A stretch of 14,183 nucleotides of DNA from DATJPD01 sp036394195 (GCA_036394195.1 DASWFO010000224.1:1-14183), one strand, 5' to 3'. Positions 7,389 to 14,183 are shown, counted from the stretch's first letter. The notes: generated from the sequence alone by a model not told the origin. Numbers and translations are program-made.

Positions 7389-7466
7389 GGCGGGCGTAGC
7401 TCAGTTGGTTAGAGCGCCAGATTGTGGATCTGGAGGTCGCCGGTTCAAGACCGGTCGCTCGCCCCA
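7389..7466 (+). tRNA. tRNA-His (GTG anticodon)
   Basis: A complete cloverleaf. The acceptor arm GCGGGCG (7390-7396) pairs with CGCTCGC (7456-7462) through one G-T wobble. The D arm GCTC/GAGC and anticodon stem CCAGA/TCTGG enclose loop TTGTGGA with anticodon GTG (7424-7426), and the T arm is GCCGG-TTCAAGA-CCGGT (7439-7455). The extra 5' G (7389) opposite the C discriminator (7463) is the hallmark of tRNA-His and is needed by histidyl-tRNA synthetase. The CCA end is encoded (7464-7466). I see no integrase or duplicated 3' end nearby, so it does not look like a used attachment site. Confidence 0.97.
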
Positions 7467-7542
7467 TTTTTCTCCGGCATTTTTGACGACCGATCCTCCG
7501 CGGAGTTCCGCGGCGAAACTTTCCGATGGGACCTCGATCGCG

Positions 7543-8046
7543 CTATGGCCGCTTTGCCGGGTCGGGTTCATAGGCCGCTAGCGCAATGAGCGCCGCCGGC
7601 AGATCGGCACCGGCGCGTCGCAACTTCTGCACCGTTTCGCGGCAGGCCTGGCGGTCGCCGCCCTTGGCCGTATCGCGCACCTGCTGCAGAGCCGTGCCGC
7701 CGGCGAGCTTGAATTCCGTAGCGGGAGTGCCGGCTGGCGTGGCACCCGCGCCGCCATGCGACGAACCTGAGGCATGTGGGCTGACGGCAGCCTCCAGCGG
7801 GGCGAGGGAGACCGGGACAGTCGGAGGTGCAGCCGCTTGGGAGCGCATATTGGTGGAGGAGGTCGGGCTGACCGACCCGCCAGTGGCCTGGGCGGCCGGA
7901 GTCGCCGGCGGCTCGGCAAGCTTCATTTCGGCGTAGGCGAGCAGCTCCTGGCATACGTCCGCCAGGCCGGCTTTCGGCTGGGCAAGCGCGGAGACCCCGA
8001 TGAGAGCCGACGAGCCCAACAGGACGGCGAAGATTCCACTGCGCAT
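7543..8046 (-). CDS. Secreted 167-residue hypothetical protein at the end of the formate dehydrogenase accessory operon
   Basis: I do not recognise this family. Residues 1-26 look like a Sec signal peptide (MRSGIFAVLLGSSALIGVSALAQPKA). The mature part has a short N-terminal helix with Cys32 (ADVCQELLAYAEMKLAEPP), a long low-complexity linker rich in Ala, Pro, Ser, Thr and Gly (about 45-110), and a C-terminal helical segment with Cys135 (GGDRQACRETVQKLRRAGADLPAALIALA). The two cysteines are the only ones in the mature protein and could form a disulfide in the periplasm. An AAAGGAGA ribosome site lies just before the ATG. The gene starts only 12 bp after the TorD-type gene on the same strand, so it is most likely the last gene of that operon. 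A role in periplasmic assembly or stability of formate dehydrogenase is a guess from position only. Confidence 0.78.
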   Translation of the reverse strand: MRSGIFAVLLGSSALIGVSALAQPKAGLADVCQELLAYAEMKLAEPPATPAAQATGGSVSPTSSTNMRSQAAAPPTVPVSLAPLEAAVSPHASGSSHGGAGATPAGTPATEFKLAGGTALQQVRDTAKGGDRQACRETVQKLRRAGADLPAALIALAAYEPDPAKRP

Positions 8047-8058
8047 GATCGTCTCCTT

Positions 8059-8661
8059 TTAAATGCGGACAGGAGGTTGTGCCATCATCGCGAAGGCCTG
8101 GGCCTCGAGCTCGAAGAAGACGCGGCCGATGGTGCCGACGGGCCTGTAAAAGCGCGCGTGCTTCGCCGTCTCGAGATCGGTGAAGAAGCCGACCGCCCAC
8201 GGCTTCAGATGCCGCTCGAAAAAGCGCCGCTCCGACCCAGGCCCCGCCTCGAAGCGGCCGGCGGCGAGACCGGCCATCACCTCGCACAGGATCGCGACGT
8301 GATCCTCGGGCTCAGGCTGGTCGTCCGGCCGCTCGATGCCGAGCAGGGCGAGGTCGCCCCGGACCCGGGCAAGCGGCTGCTCGTAGAGGAAGCCGGTGCG
8401 GTAGTAGGACGCATAGGGCAGGAGCTCGCCCCGGCCTACGCCGACGAAAAGGTCGAAGAACTCACGCGACACTTCGTTCGGACCGGTTCGCGCAGCGTGT
8501 TCGGCGAGCCCGATGTGGGCAAGACCGAGCGGACTCGCGTCGCCGCGGAGTGCCGCCACGCGTTCGAGCACGTCGTCGGTCGGCGCCCGCCCGAGCAGGA
8601 CCGCGAGCAGGTGATATTCGTGCGAGCGCAGGAGTTCGATCTCGTCGACCTTTTCAGGCAT
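8059..8661 (-). CDS. TorD-family molybdoenzyme chaperone
   Basis: A 200-residue, largely helical protein of the TorD/DmsD/NarJ type (PF02613). These cytoplasmic chaperones bind the Tat signal or apoprotein of molybdenum enzymes, help cofactor insertion and hold back export until folding is done. Characteristic stretches are LFVGVGRGELLPYASYYRTGF (71-91), EPEDHVAILCEVMAGL (117-132, matching the E-P-x-D-H family motif) and FFERHLKPWAVGFFTDLE (147-164). The ATG at 8661 overlaps the end of the DUF3306 gene by 8 bp, which supports both the start and translational coupling; the frame is open further upstream but only as shadow. Context says the client is the formate dehydrogenase alpha subunit encoded upstream. 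Confidence 0.92.
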   Translation of the reverse strand: MPEKVDEIELLRSHEYHLLAVLLGRAPTDDVLERVAALRGDASPLGLAHIGLAEHAARTGPNEVSREFFDLFVGVGRGELLPYASYYRTGFLYEQPLARVRGDLALLGIERPDDQPEPEDHVAILCEVMAGLAAGRFEAGPGSERRFFERHLKPWAVGFFTDLETAKHARFYRPVGTIGRVFFELEAQAFAMMAQPPVRI

Positions 8662-9217
8662 CGGCCGCCGCCCCGCCCTTGCTAGCTGGAGCCTCGGTCT
8701 CCGTTTCACTGTCGTCCGCAGTGGGAGGAACGGCTGCAGCACGATTCTCTGCCGGTTCAGTTCGGGGTTGGCCCGAGCCTGCCACGTCCGACTCGCCGAA
8801 GACGCGCCGGACCATCGTTGCGACATACTCGGGCGCGAGCGCGCCGTTGCCCGGCACCCCACCCGGCGTGTTCCAGTCGTAAGCGTAGTCGCGGGCGGGT
8901 CCGACAAAGTCGCGGATCGCGGGATCGAGCATCCACATCTTCCGCAACGCCGCGTTCCGGAGCGCCTCGGGAACGCCACGACGGAGAAAGCCGGTGATGT
9001 CGCTGGCGGCTGTAAGCTCGTCGAGCTTAGGCAACGCCGCGAGCTCTTGCGGGGTAAGCGCGGGCTCGGCGTCGGGCGCTCCCGCGCCGTCGGCGCGTCG
9101 CCGCGGTACGTCCGGCGCGAACTCGGCGGCTCGATCGGGCTGCGGTGCCGGGCCGCGGGCGGAGCGGCGTGCCTCGTCTTTGCACCGCGACCAACGGGAC
9201 AGAAAGTCTTCGCTCAT
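8654..9217 (-). CDS. DUF3306-family protein of formate dehydrogenase clusters
   Basis: A 187-residue protein recognised as DUF3306 (PF11748), a family of unknown biochemical role found next to DUF3305 and TorD in formate dehydrogenase loci. The start MSEDFLSRWSRCK resembles the usual F-L-x-R-W-S-R-x-K opening. The centre holds the conserved block LPKLDELTAASDITGFLRRGVP...LRKMWMLDPAIRDFVGPARDYAYDWNTPGG, about residues 61-120. The N-terminal linker (20-50) and the C-terminal 50 residues (acidic, Ala/Glu/Pro-rich) look disordered. No signal peptide or membrane segment is seen. The ATG at 9217 overlaps the stop of the DUF3305 gene as ATGA, with GGAGAGG just upstream. A maturation or assembly role is inferred from gene order only. 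Confidence 0.88.
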   Translation of the reverse strand: MSEDFLSRWSRCKDEARRSARGPAPQPDRAAEFAPDVPRRRADGAGAPDAEPALTPQELAALPKLDELTAASDITGFLRRGVPEALRNAALRKMWMLDPAIRDFVGPARDYAYDWNTPGGVPGNGALAPEYVATMVRRVFGESDVAGSGQPRTEPAENRAAAVPPTADDSETETEAPASKGGAAADA

Positions 9218-9726
9218 TCGTCCTCTCCGCGCGGGTCGCTTGACGCCCGTGGACGACGCCCGGGCGCTTCCGCGTCGGCACGGTCGCGCTCGCGCTTGAT
9301 GAACGGCCGCTCGACGTGGAAGGCCTCCAAGAAGGCCGCGACTTTGGCCTGGATTTCCCTCGGCATCGGCACCGCTTCGACGATCCCGCCGATCCCCTCC
9401 GTCAAAGCCTCGCCCTCGTAAGGATCCGCGGTCACCTTGCCGACCCCGCACTCGTCACCGCCGAGGAGACGGAGCGACACCCAGAGCGACGGTCGGCCGG
9501 AGGCGAGGTTGTCCCGGTAATGAGCCGTCTCGGAGCTATGAAGCGTCAGGACCGAAGGTCCGACGTAGAAGAGCTTGTCCTCCCCGTCGGTGCCGAGCGA
9601 CGTCCAACTCTCGGCGGATGGGACGGCGGGAAGAACGGCGCGCGGCAGCCACGCGTGGTCCGCCCAAGGGCTTTTGAGCCTCTTTCTGGCGACAATCACG
9701 CCGATATCGAAGTGATGCTCGGTCAT
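9214..9726 (-). CDS. DUF3305-family protein of formate dehydrogenase clusters
   Basis: A 170-residue protein of the DUF3305 type (PF11749). The opening FDIGVIVARKRLKSPWADHAWLP (6-28) is the family hallmark, followed by a soluble mixed alpha/beta body: FYVGPSVLTLHSSETAHYRDNLASGRPSLWVSLR at about 53-86 and a VTADPYEGEALTEG stretch at about 98-111. The last 30 residues are charged and probably disordered. No signal peptide. It is the first gene of a tightly overlapping set (4-bp ATGA overlap with DUF3306), so its promoter should lie in 9727-9910, divergent from the small membrane gene. Biochemical function is unknown; the constant partnership of this family with formate dehydrogenase suggests a maturation factor. 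Confidence 0.88.
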   Translation of the reverse strand: MTEHHFDIGVIVARKRLKSPWADHAWLPRAVLPAVPSAESWTSLGTDGEDKLFYVGPSVLTLHSSETAHYRDNLASGRPSLWVSLRLLGGDECGVGKVTADPYEGEALTEGIGGIVEAVPMPREIQAKVAAFLEAFHVERPFIKRERDRADAEAPGRRPRASSDPRGEDE

Positions 9727-9783
9727 CTCGCGTCACCCCGAGCGAGTCCGGCAGCTGGGAATCAAACGCGGTGGAGAGATGCG

Positions 9784-9805
9784 GGTTCCGGGGCTTTCCG
9801 GAACC
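9784..9805. repeat. Perfect 8-bp inverted repeat in the divergent intergenic region
   Basis: GGTTCCGG (9784-9791) and CCGGAACC (9798-9805) are exact inverted copies around a six-base spacer GGCTTT. The element lies 58 bp before the DUF3305 start and 106 bp before the plus-strand microprotein start. No T-run follows on either strand, so a terminator is unlikely; an operator or an RNA hairpin are possible. Confidence 0.4.
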
Positions 9806-9910
9806 TTCCCGATCCGCATCGGTTTTAGTTTCGTGGCTGGTCGCCAGCCCTGTCGCGCAACGGCGTATCGCGCCGTGGATGCCGCGGCCGGATGGCAAAA
9901 AGGAGACGCC

Positions 9911-10102
9911 ATGGGCGCGATTATGTCAGGGATCCTAGGGGCGATCGTATTGGGTGTGGTCGCCGCCATCGTCCTCTCCGCGGTTCAGGAACCGGCCTAT
10001 GAAGCTTTTTCGACCTCCAGCACACGCCTCACCGATCCTGGCTCGAACCTCGTCGGCAAGGCGTGGACCGGCGATCCCGAGGTCCCCTCCAACCAGTCCT
10101 AG
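9911..10102 (+). CDS. Small single-pass membrane protein, 63 residues
   Basis: I do not recognise a named family. The ATG at 9911 follows a near-perfect AAAAAGGAGACGCC ribosome site, which is the main reason to accept it. Residues 1-25 form one hydrophobic helix (MGAIMSGILGAIVLGVVAAIVLSAV), and the remaining 38 residues are polar: EPAYEAFSTSSTRLTDPGSNLVGKAWTGD and a short tail. The helix may be a membrane anchor or an uncleaved signal. The compact S-T-R...D-P-G-S-N-L-V-G tail looks selected rather than random and resembles, from memory, short uncharacterised proteins of Rhizobiales. It is the only plus-strand gene within the formate dehydrogenase region, sitting between the cytochrome b subunit gene (32 bp away, convergent) and DUF3305 (divergent). 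Confidence 0.72.
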   Translation: MGAIMSGILGAIVLGVVAAIVLSAVQEPAYEAFSTSSTRLTDPGSNLVGKAWTGDPEVPSNQS

Positions 10103-10134
10103 CTGAAAGGGAGCCGCAGCGCCGGACCGAAGCA

Positions 10135-11151
10135 TTACTCTGCCGGCGCGGGTGCCGAGCCCCCGCCGACAGGCGGGCCGCGGCGGGATTTTGCCAGCTG
10201 CTCGTCGACCCAGAGGCGGTGGTGCTGGGAGGCCCACGCAAGGTCGACCTCGCCGGAGCCCATCGCGTCCCAGGCGCCCTGCATCCCCAGCGTGCCGATA
10301 TAGATATGCGCGATGATGATCGCGATCATGATCACCGCCATCGTGGCATGCACGTATTGGGCGGCCTGCATGCCGTCGATGTCGGTGAACCAGAAGGGAA
10401 ACAGCATGACGATGCCGCTTGCCGAGAGCAGGCCGCCGCCGAGCAGCACGGCCCAGAAGATCAGCTTCTGGCCGGCATTGAAGCGTCCGGCGGGCGGCTC
10501 GCCCTCGCCGAAGAAGCCGCCCCCGGCCTTGAGCCACTCGATGTCGTAGCGGTCCGGAAGATTGTCGCGCAGCCACAGCACGGCCATGAGCAGCACCCCC
10601 AGCATGAAGGGCCAGGCCATGAAGTTATGGGCGTATTTCGCCCAGTGCGACCAGGTCGCGAACGCGTCCGGTCCGAGCAGCGGCAACAGCAGCCGCTTAC
10701 CGAAGAAATAGTTGAGCCCGGTGATCGCCAGCACAATGAAGCTCGTGGCCGTCATCCAATGGGTGAAGCGCTCGATGACCTTGAACCGCAGGATTTTGCG
10801 GCCGGATTTCTCGTCGCGTTTGTACCTGATCGGCCCGCGGACAAAGTAGAAGGCGGCGAGAGCGACGATCATGCCGACGATGGCGATGCCGCCGATCCAG
10901 GGGAGCACGCGCTCATGGAAGCGGCGGTAGTCGCGCCCTTGCGGGTGCTCCAACATCGCCAATTTTTCGTCCGGGATCGTGATCTGGCCCTGGACCTCGC
11001 CGAACTTGCGCAAGAGTTCGTCTTCCCGCACCGACAGGGCCGTTGGATTCGAGCCGCTCGGCTGCTGCGCCGGGGCCGTATCGACACCCACCACGAAGAC
11101 GAGGGTAAGTGCGACCATCATGATCCGGACTGCGTGAACGCTCTGCCGCAT
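10135..11151 (-). CDS. fdhI: Formate dehydrogenase gamma subunit, cytochrome b556
   Basis: A 338-residue membrane subunit that carries electrons from the Fe-S subunit to the quinone pool. Residues 1-29 form a signal peptide (MRQSVHAVRIMMVALTLVFVVG...APAQ), followed by an extracytoplasmic segment and about five hydrophobic stretches (86-104, 135-150, 175-194, 229-250 and 266-287). Likely heme-ligand histidines are His131 (RFTHW), His175 (KYAHNF), His268 (YVHA) and His282 (IIAHIYIG), the pattern of the FdnI/FdoI-type formate dehydrogenase gamma family. It is longer than the about 217-residue E. coli FdnI because of its N-terminal extension, a form common in other proteobacteria. ATG 11151 has a GGAAGGAAG ribosome site. 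It lies 38 bp downstream of the beta-subunit gene in one operon. The Pro/Gly/Ala tail ends just before the convergent microprotein gene. Confidence 0.93.
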   Translation of the reverse strand: MRQSVHAVRIMMVALTLVFVVGVDTAPAQQPSGSNPTALSVREDELLRKFGEVQGQITIPDEKLAMLEHPQGRDYRRFHERVLPWIGGIAIVGMIVALAAFYFVRGPIRYKRDEKSGRKILRFKVIERFTHWMTATSFIVLAITGLNYFFGKRLLLPLLGPDAFATWSHWAKYAHNFMAWPFMLGVLLMAVLWLRDNLPDRYDIEWLKAGGGFFGEGEPPAGRFNAGQKLIFWAVLLGGGLLSASGIVMLFPFWFTDIDGMQAAQYVHATMAVIMIAIIIAHIYIGTLGMQGAWDAMGSGEVDLAWASQHHRLWVDEQLAKSRRGPPVGGGSAPAPAE

Positions 11152-11189
11152 CGGCACTTCCTTCCGCACATGGCGTCCTGCTCGCCCAA

Positions 11190-11786
11190 TCAGGACGCGA
11201 CCGTATCTCCGTACGCTATCTTCCAGCCCCACATGCCCGAGCCGTAGCCGCGCATGGCGACGCGCTCCTGGTAGATCTTTTCGATCACCTCGCCGTCGCC
11301 GGCGAGGAGCGACTTCGTCGAGCACATCTCGGCGCACAGCGGCAGCTTTCCCTCGGCGAGGCGATTGCGGCCGTACTTGACGTATTCCGCCTCCGTCGAG
11401 TCCGGCTCCGGACCGCCCGAACAGAACGTGCACTTGTCCATCTTGCCGCGGCTGCCGAAATTGCCGACCCGCGGATATTGGGGTGCTCCGAACGGGCACG
11501 CATAGAAGCAATAGCCGCAGCCGATGCAGAGATCCTTCGAGTGCAGCACGACGCCGTCCTCGGTTCGGTAGAAGCAGTCAACGGGACAGACCGCCATGCA
11601 CGGTGCATCGGTGCAGTGCATGCAAGCCATCGAGACCGAGCGCTCACCCGGGTTGCCGTCGTTGAGCGTCACGACCCGGCGCCGCTGAATGCCCCAGGGC
11701 ACGTCGTGCTCATTCTTGCAGGCGGTGACGCAGGCGTTGCAGTCGATGCAGCGGTTCGCGTCGCAGAGGAATTTCATTCGGGCCAT
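11190..11786 (-). CDS. fdhB: Formate dehydrogenase beta subunit, four [4Fe-4S] clusters
   Basis: A 198-residue ferredoxin-type electron-transfer subunit linking the molybdenum subunit to cytochrome b. Four cysteine groups are visible: Cys13/16/19/23 (CIDCNACVTAC), Cys55/58/63/67 (CMHCTDAPCMAVCP), Cys87/90/93/97 (CIGCGYCFYACP), and a split group Cys119/122 with Cys151/155 (CTFC...LCAEMC). These fit four [4Fe-4S] clusters as in the DmsB/FdnH family. Unlike E. coli FdnH (about 294 residues) it lacks the C-terminal transmembrane anchor. It has no signal peptide, so it is presumably carried through the Tat pathway with the alpha subunit. A GGAG ribosome site lies in the 12-bp gap and alpha-subunit stop region; the ATG at 11777 is an alternative start three residues in. 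Confidence 0.95.
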   Translation of the reverse strand: MARMKFLCDANRCIDCNACVTACKNEHDVPWGIQRRRVVTLNDGNPGERSVSMACMHCTDAPCMAVCPVDCFYRTEDGVVLHSKDLCIGCGYCFYACPFGAPQYPRVGNFGSRGKMDKCTFCSGGPEPDSTEAEYVKYGRNRLAEGKLPLCAEMCSTKSLLAGDGEVIEKIYQERVAMRGYGSGMWGWKIAYGDTVAS

Positions 11787-11798
11787 TGCGGCTCCAGC

Positions 11799-14183
11799 TC
11801 AGGCCGACCGGATCTGGCAAAGCGTGACCTTGCCTTCGTGCATGTTGGTCACCGGATCGTAGCCATAGGTCGTGACGGTATTGGCGCTCTCCCCGAGAAC
11901 GATCGGATCGGTGCCCTGCGGGTAACGGCTGCGCAGATCCGCGCCCTCGTAATATCCCGCGAAGTGATACGGCATAAAGGCGACGCCCTTGCCTACCCGC
12001 TCCGTGACCAGTGCCCTGACGCGGGTCTTGGCACTGCTCTCGGGGCCGAGCACCCAGACCCACTCCCAGTGCTTGATGCCGCGCTCGGCAGCGTCCGCCG
12101 TATTGATCTCGACGAACATGTCCTGCTGCAGCTCGGCGAGCCACTTGTTCGAGCGCGTCTCCTCGCCGCCGCCCTCGTACTCGACGAGACGCCCGGTGGT
12201 CAGGATGATCGGGAACTCCTTGGCGATATTTTTCTCGATTGCCGCCTTCTGCACCGAGAAGCCGATATTCGGCATCCTGAGCTGCCGCTCGTCGGGCCGC
12301 GTCGGGTACTTCGCCACAAGGTCCGGCCTTGGCGAGAAGATCGGCTCCCGGTGGACCGGGATCGGGTCCGGCAGGTTCCACGCAACCGTACGGGCCTTGC
12401 CGTTGCCGTAGTGCATGACGCCGTGATCCAGGCAGACCCGCTGGATGCCACCGGACAAATCAATCGCCCACGACACGGCGTCTACCGCGTTTCCGCCGAT
12501 CTTTTTGATGATCTCAAGCTCCTCGGGCGTGAGATCCTTGTCCCAACCGAGCTTTGTCAACACGCCCATGGTGAACTCGGGATAACCGTCGGTAAGCTCC
12601 GATCCCTTCGTGTACGAGCCCTCGGCTAGAAGCGTTTGGCCATCGCGCTCCAGGCCGAAGCGGGCTCGGAAGGGGCTGCCGCCATCCTTCACGTGGAGCG
12701 ACGTGTCATAAAGGATGGCCGTGCCGGGATGGCGGATCTCGGGTTTGCCCCAGCAGGGCCAGGGGAGGCAGTAGTAATCGCCGCCGACCTCCGGATCGTC
12801 CTTCGGCGCGCGGAGCGTGACGAGGTCGAACTTGTGCTGGTTTCGCATATGCGCCTGGAGGCGCTCCGGCGACTGGCCGGAGTAGCCGGTCGACCAGCCG
12901 CCGCGATTGATCTCGCGCAGGAGATCCTCGGCGCTCGGTACGTTGTTCTCGACCTTGATGTTCTTGAACATGGCATCGGCAAAGCCGAGCTTCTTCGCGA
13001 CGCGGTAGAGAACCTCGTAATCGGTCTTCGACTCGAACGCCGGCTTCACGATCTGCTCGCCCCACTGGAGGGAGCGATTCGAGGCCGTACGGGATCCATC
13101 CATCTCGAGGGAGGTGCAGGCCGGAAGAAGATAGGTGCCGTTCTTTCGCTCCGACATGGACGCCCACGATGACGGATGGGGATCGACGATGACGAGCAGA
13201 TCGAGTTTTTCGACGCCTTTCACGGCGCCGGGAATGCGCGGAATCGTGTTGCCGCCATGGCCCATCACGAACATGGCCCTGAGCGGGTTCTTCTGATCGA
13301 TTTGATCCTCCGGCAGCAGCACCGCGTCGAACCAGCGCGTGGAGGACAGGCCGGGCGTCTCCATATTGTCCTTGCGGCTGCGGGCGTTGCGCCCCGCCTT
13401 CGCCGGCACCTCGTCGAACCGGCTCTGGAACCAGTCGTAATCGACGTCCCAGACGCGGGCCCAATGTTTCCAGGCCGTGTCCGTCAAGCCGTAGTAGAGC
13501 GGCAGAGTCGTGACATCGAGACCGAGGTCGGTGGCACCCTGGACGTTGGTGTGACCGCGGAAGATATTGGCGCCGGTGCCGATCGCACCGACGTTGCCGG
13601 TGAGCAGGAGTGCTATGCAGGAGGCGCGCACGTTGGCGGTGCCGACCGTCTTTTGCGTCTGCCCCATCGCCCAGATGAGGGTTGCCGGCTTCTCTTTGGC
13701 CAACATCTCCGCCACGCGTCTAAGCTGCTCGCCTGAGATGCCGCTGATGCGCTCGACCTCGTCGGGCGGATACTTCTCGATCTCCTTGTAGACCTGGTCC
13801 ATCCCCCAGACGCGCTGCCGGATGAATTCCTTGTCCTCCCAGCCGTTCTTCACGATGTGCCACATCATGCCCATCAGCACCGGGATGTCGGTGCCGGGAC
13901 GAATACGCAGATAGAGCGTGGCATGCGCGGCGGTGCGGGTAAGGCGCGGATCGATGACCACCAGATTCGCGCGGTTGAGCTCTTTCCCTGCAAGGATGTG
14001 CTGCATCGAAATCGGGTGCGCCCGGGCCGGGTTGCCGCCCATGACGATCATGGTCTTGGCATTGCGCAGATCATTGTAGGAGTTGGTCTGCGCGCCATAA
14101 CCCCAGGTGTTGGCCACGCCGGCGACCGTGGTCGAGTGGCAGATGCGGGCCTGATGATCGACGTTGTTCGTGCCCCAGAAGGC
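11799..14183 (-). CDS. fdhA: Formate dehydrogenase alpha (molybdopterin) subunit, 5' end beyond the window
   Basis: The frame is open to the window edge. It gives 794 visible residues of a protein normally near 950-1000, so about the first 180 (Tat signal and N-terminal [4Fe-4S] motif) are missing. It oxidises formate to CO2 at a molybdenum or tungsten bis-pyranopterin centre. Visible residue 15 is Cys (codon TGC, 14139-14141) followed by His16, in NNVDHQARICHSTTVAG. This aligns with the selenocysteine-His pair of E. coli FdnG (NQARVUHGPTVAS), so this is the cysteine form. Further family marks are GGNPARAHP, IDPRLTRTAAHA, MGQTQKTVGTANVRAS, FRGHTNVQGATDLG and the C-terminal pterin-binding domain with TTGRLVEYEGGGEETRSN and MPYHF. 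The beta and gamma subunit genes follow in the same operon. An in-frame GTG at 14117 is internal and not a true start. Confidence 0.97.
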   Translation of the reverse strand, partial: AFWGTNNVDHQARICHSTTVAGVANTWGYGAQTNSYNDLRNAKTMIVMGGNPARAHPISMQHILAGKELNRANLVVIDPRLTRTAAHATLYLRIRPGTDIPVLMGMMWHIVKNGWEDKEFIRQRVWGMDQVYKEIEKYPPDEVERISGISGEQLRRVAEMLAKEKPATLIWAMGQTQKTVGTANVRASCIALLLTGNVGAIGTGANIFRGHTNVQGATDLGLDVTTLPLYYGLTDTAWKHWARVWDVDYDWFQSRFDEVPAKAGRNARSRKDNMETPGLSSTRWFDAVLLPEDQIDQKNPLRAMFVMGHGGNTIPRIPGAVKGVEKLDLLVIVDPHPSSWASMSERKNGTYLLPACTSLEMDGSRTASNRSLQWGEQIVKPAFESKTDYEVLYRVAKKLGFADAMFKNIKVENNVPSAEDLLREINRGGWSTGYSGQSPERLQAHMRNQHKFDLVTLRAPKDDPEVGGDYYCLPWPCWGKPEIRHPGTAILYDTSLHVKDGGSPFRARFGLERDGQTLLAEGSYTKGSELTDGYPEFTMGVLTKLGWDKDLTPEELEIIKKIGGNAVDAVSWAIDLSGGIQRVCLDHGVMHYGNGKARTVAWNLPDPIPVHREPIFSPRPDLVAKYPTRPDERQLRMPNIGFSVQKAAIEKNIAKEFPIILTTGRLVEYEGGGEETRSNKWLAELQQDMFVEINTADAAERGIKHWEWVWVLGPESSAKTRVRALVTERVGKGVAFMPYHFAGYYEGADLRSRYPQGTDPIVLGESANTVTTYGYDPVTNMHEGKVTLCQIRSA

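Noticed and set aside
7496..7520. CCGCGG repeats after tRNA-His as a terminator
   Set aside because: The short stem is not followed by a T-run on either strand, and the T-rich bases after the CCA end come before it, without a hairpin.
7389..7542. tRNA-His as a possible integration site for a mobile element
   Set aside because: No integrase, no duplicated tRNA 3' end and no change in base composition is seen on either side.
10063..11247. A 394-codon plus-strand open frame over the cytochrome b gene
   Set aside because: The opposite strand encodes clear transmembrane helices with heme histidines; this frame is its His/Asp/Arg-rich complement.
11478..12629. A 383-codon plus-strand open frame over the formate dehydrogenase genes
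   Set aside because: It is antisense to the alpha and beta subunit genes, has shadow composition, no ribosome site and no domain.
14115..14117. GTG as the start of the formate dehydrogenase alpha subunit
   Set aside because: The frame continues upstream to the window edge with conserved family sequence, including the active-site Cys-His pair, so this codon is internal.

Overview
The window is GC-rich chromosomal DNA (mid-60s % G+C by eye) with dense genes, strong Shine-Dalgarno sites and wobble-position G/C. The closest fit is an alphaproteobacterium. Supporting points are the type I glutamine synthetase next to a PII gene, the DUF3305-DUF3306-TorD set beside a three-subunit formate dehydrogenase, and the general codon style. 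I cannot name the genus.

Positions 51-2960 carry four plus-strand genes: an alpha/beta hydrolase with the complete residue set of fluoroacetate dehalogenases, an unrecognised 83-residue protein, a probably Tat-exported hemerythrin-domain protein, and an outer-membrane protein of the transporter/phenol-degradation type. The last converges on, and overlaps by 31 bp, a minus-strand metallophosphoesterase (2930-3691). A textbook Rho-independent terminator (3717-3750) then closes glnA.

Positions 3771-7195 are nitrogen metabolism, all on the minus strand: a class I aminotransferase, then glnB (PII) and glnA. The 288-bp gap upstream of glnB holds a very good sigma-54 -24/-12 element (5857-5872) and, about 120 bp upstream of its expected start point, a 17-bp NtrC-type palindrome (5962-5978). 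This predicts a glnB-glnA operon activated by NtrC under nitrogen limitation. Both modification tyrosines are present (PII Tyr51, GS Tyr398). A tRNA-His gene (7389-7466, plus strand) separates this block from the next.

Positions 7543-14183 are a respiratory formate dehydrogenase region, almost all on the minus strand. In transcription order it holds the catalytic alpha subunit (cut by the window edge, with a Cys at the Sec/Cys position), the four-cluster Fe-S beta subunit and the cytochrome b gamma subunit. After a break come DUF3305, DUF3306, a TorD-type chaperone and an unrecognised secreted 167-residue protein. The break holds a plus-strand 63-residue membrane microprotein, and the accessory genes probably have their own promoter there. 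The expected outcome is a periplasm-facing formate oxidase feeding electrons to quinone, with the accessory genes serving maturation of the molybdenum subunit.

No gene-free stretch exceeds 300 bases. I saw no CRISPR, insertion sequence, integrase or clear sign of recent transfer. Most of the window is ordinary core or accessory metabolism; the least-described pieces are the two small proteins attached to the formate dehydrogenase region and the 83-residue protein after the dehalogenase-like gene.
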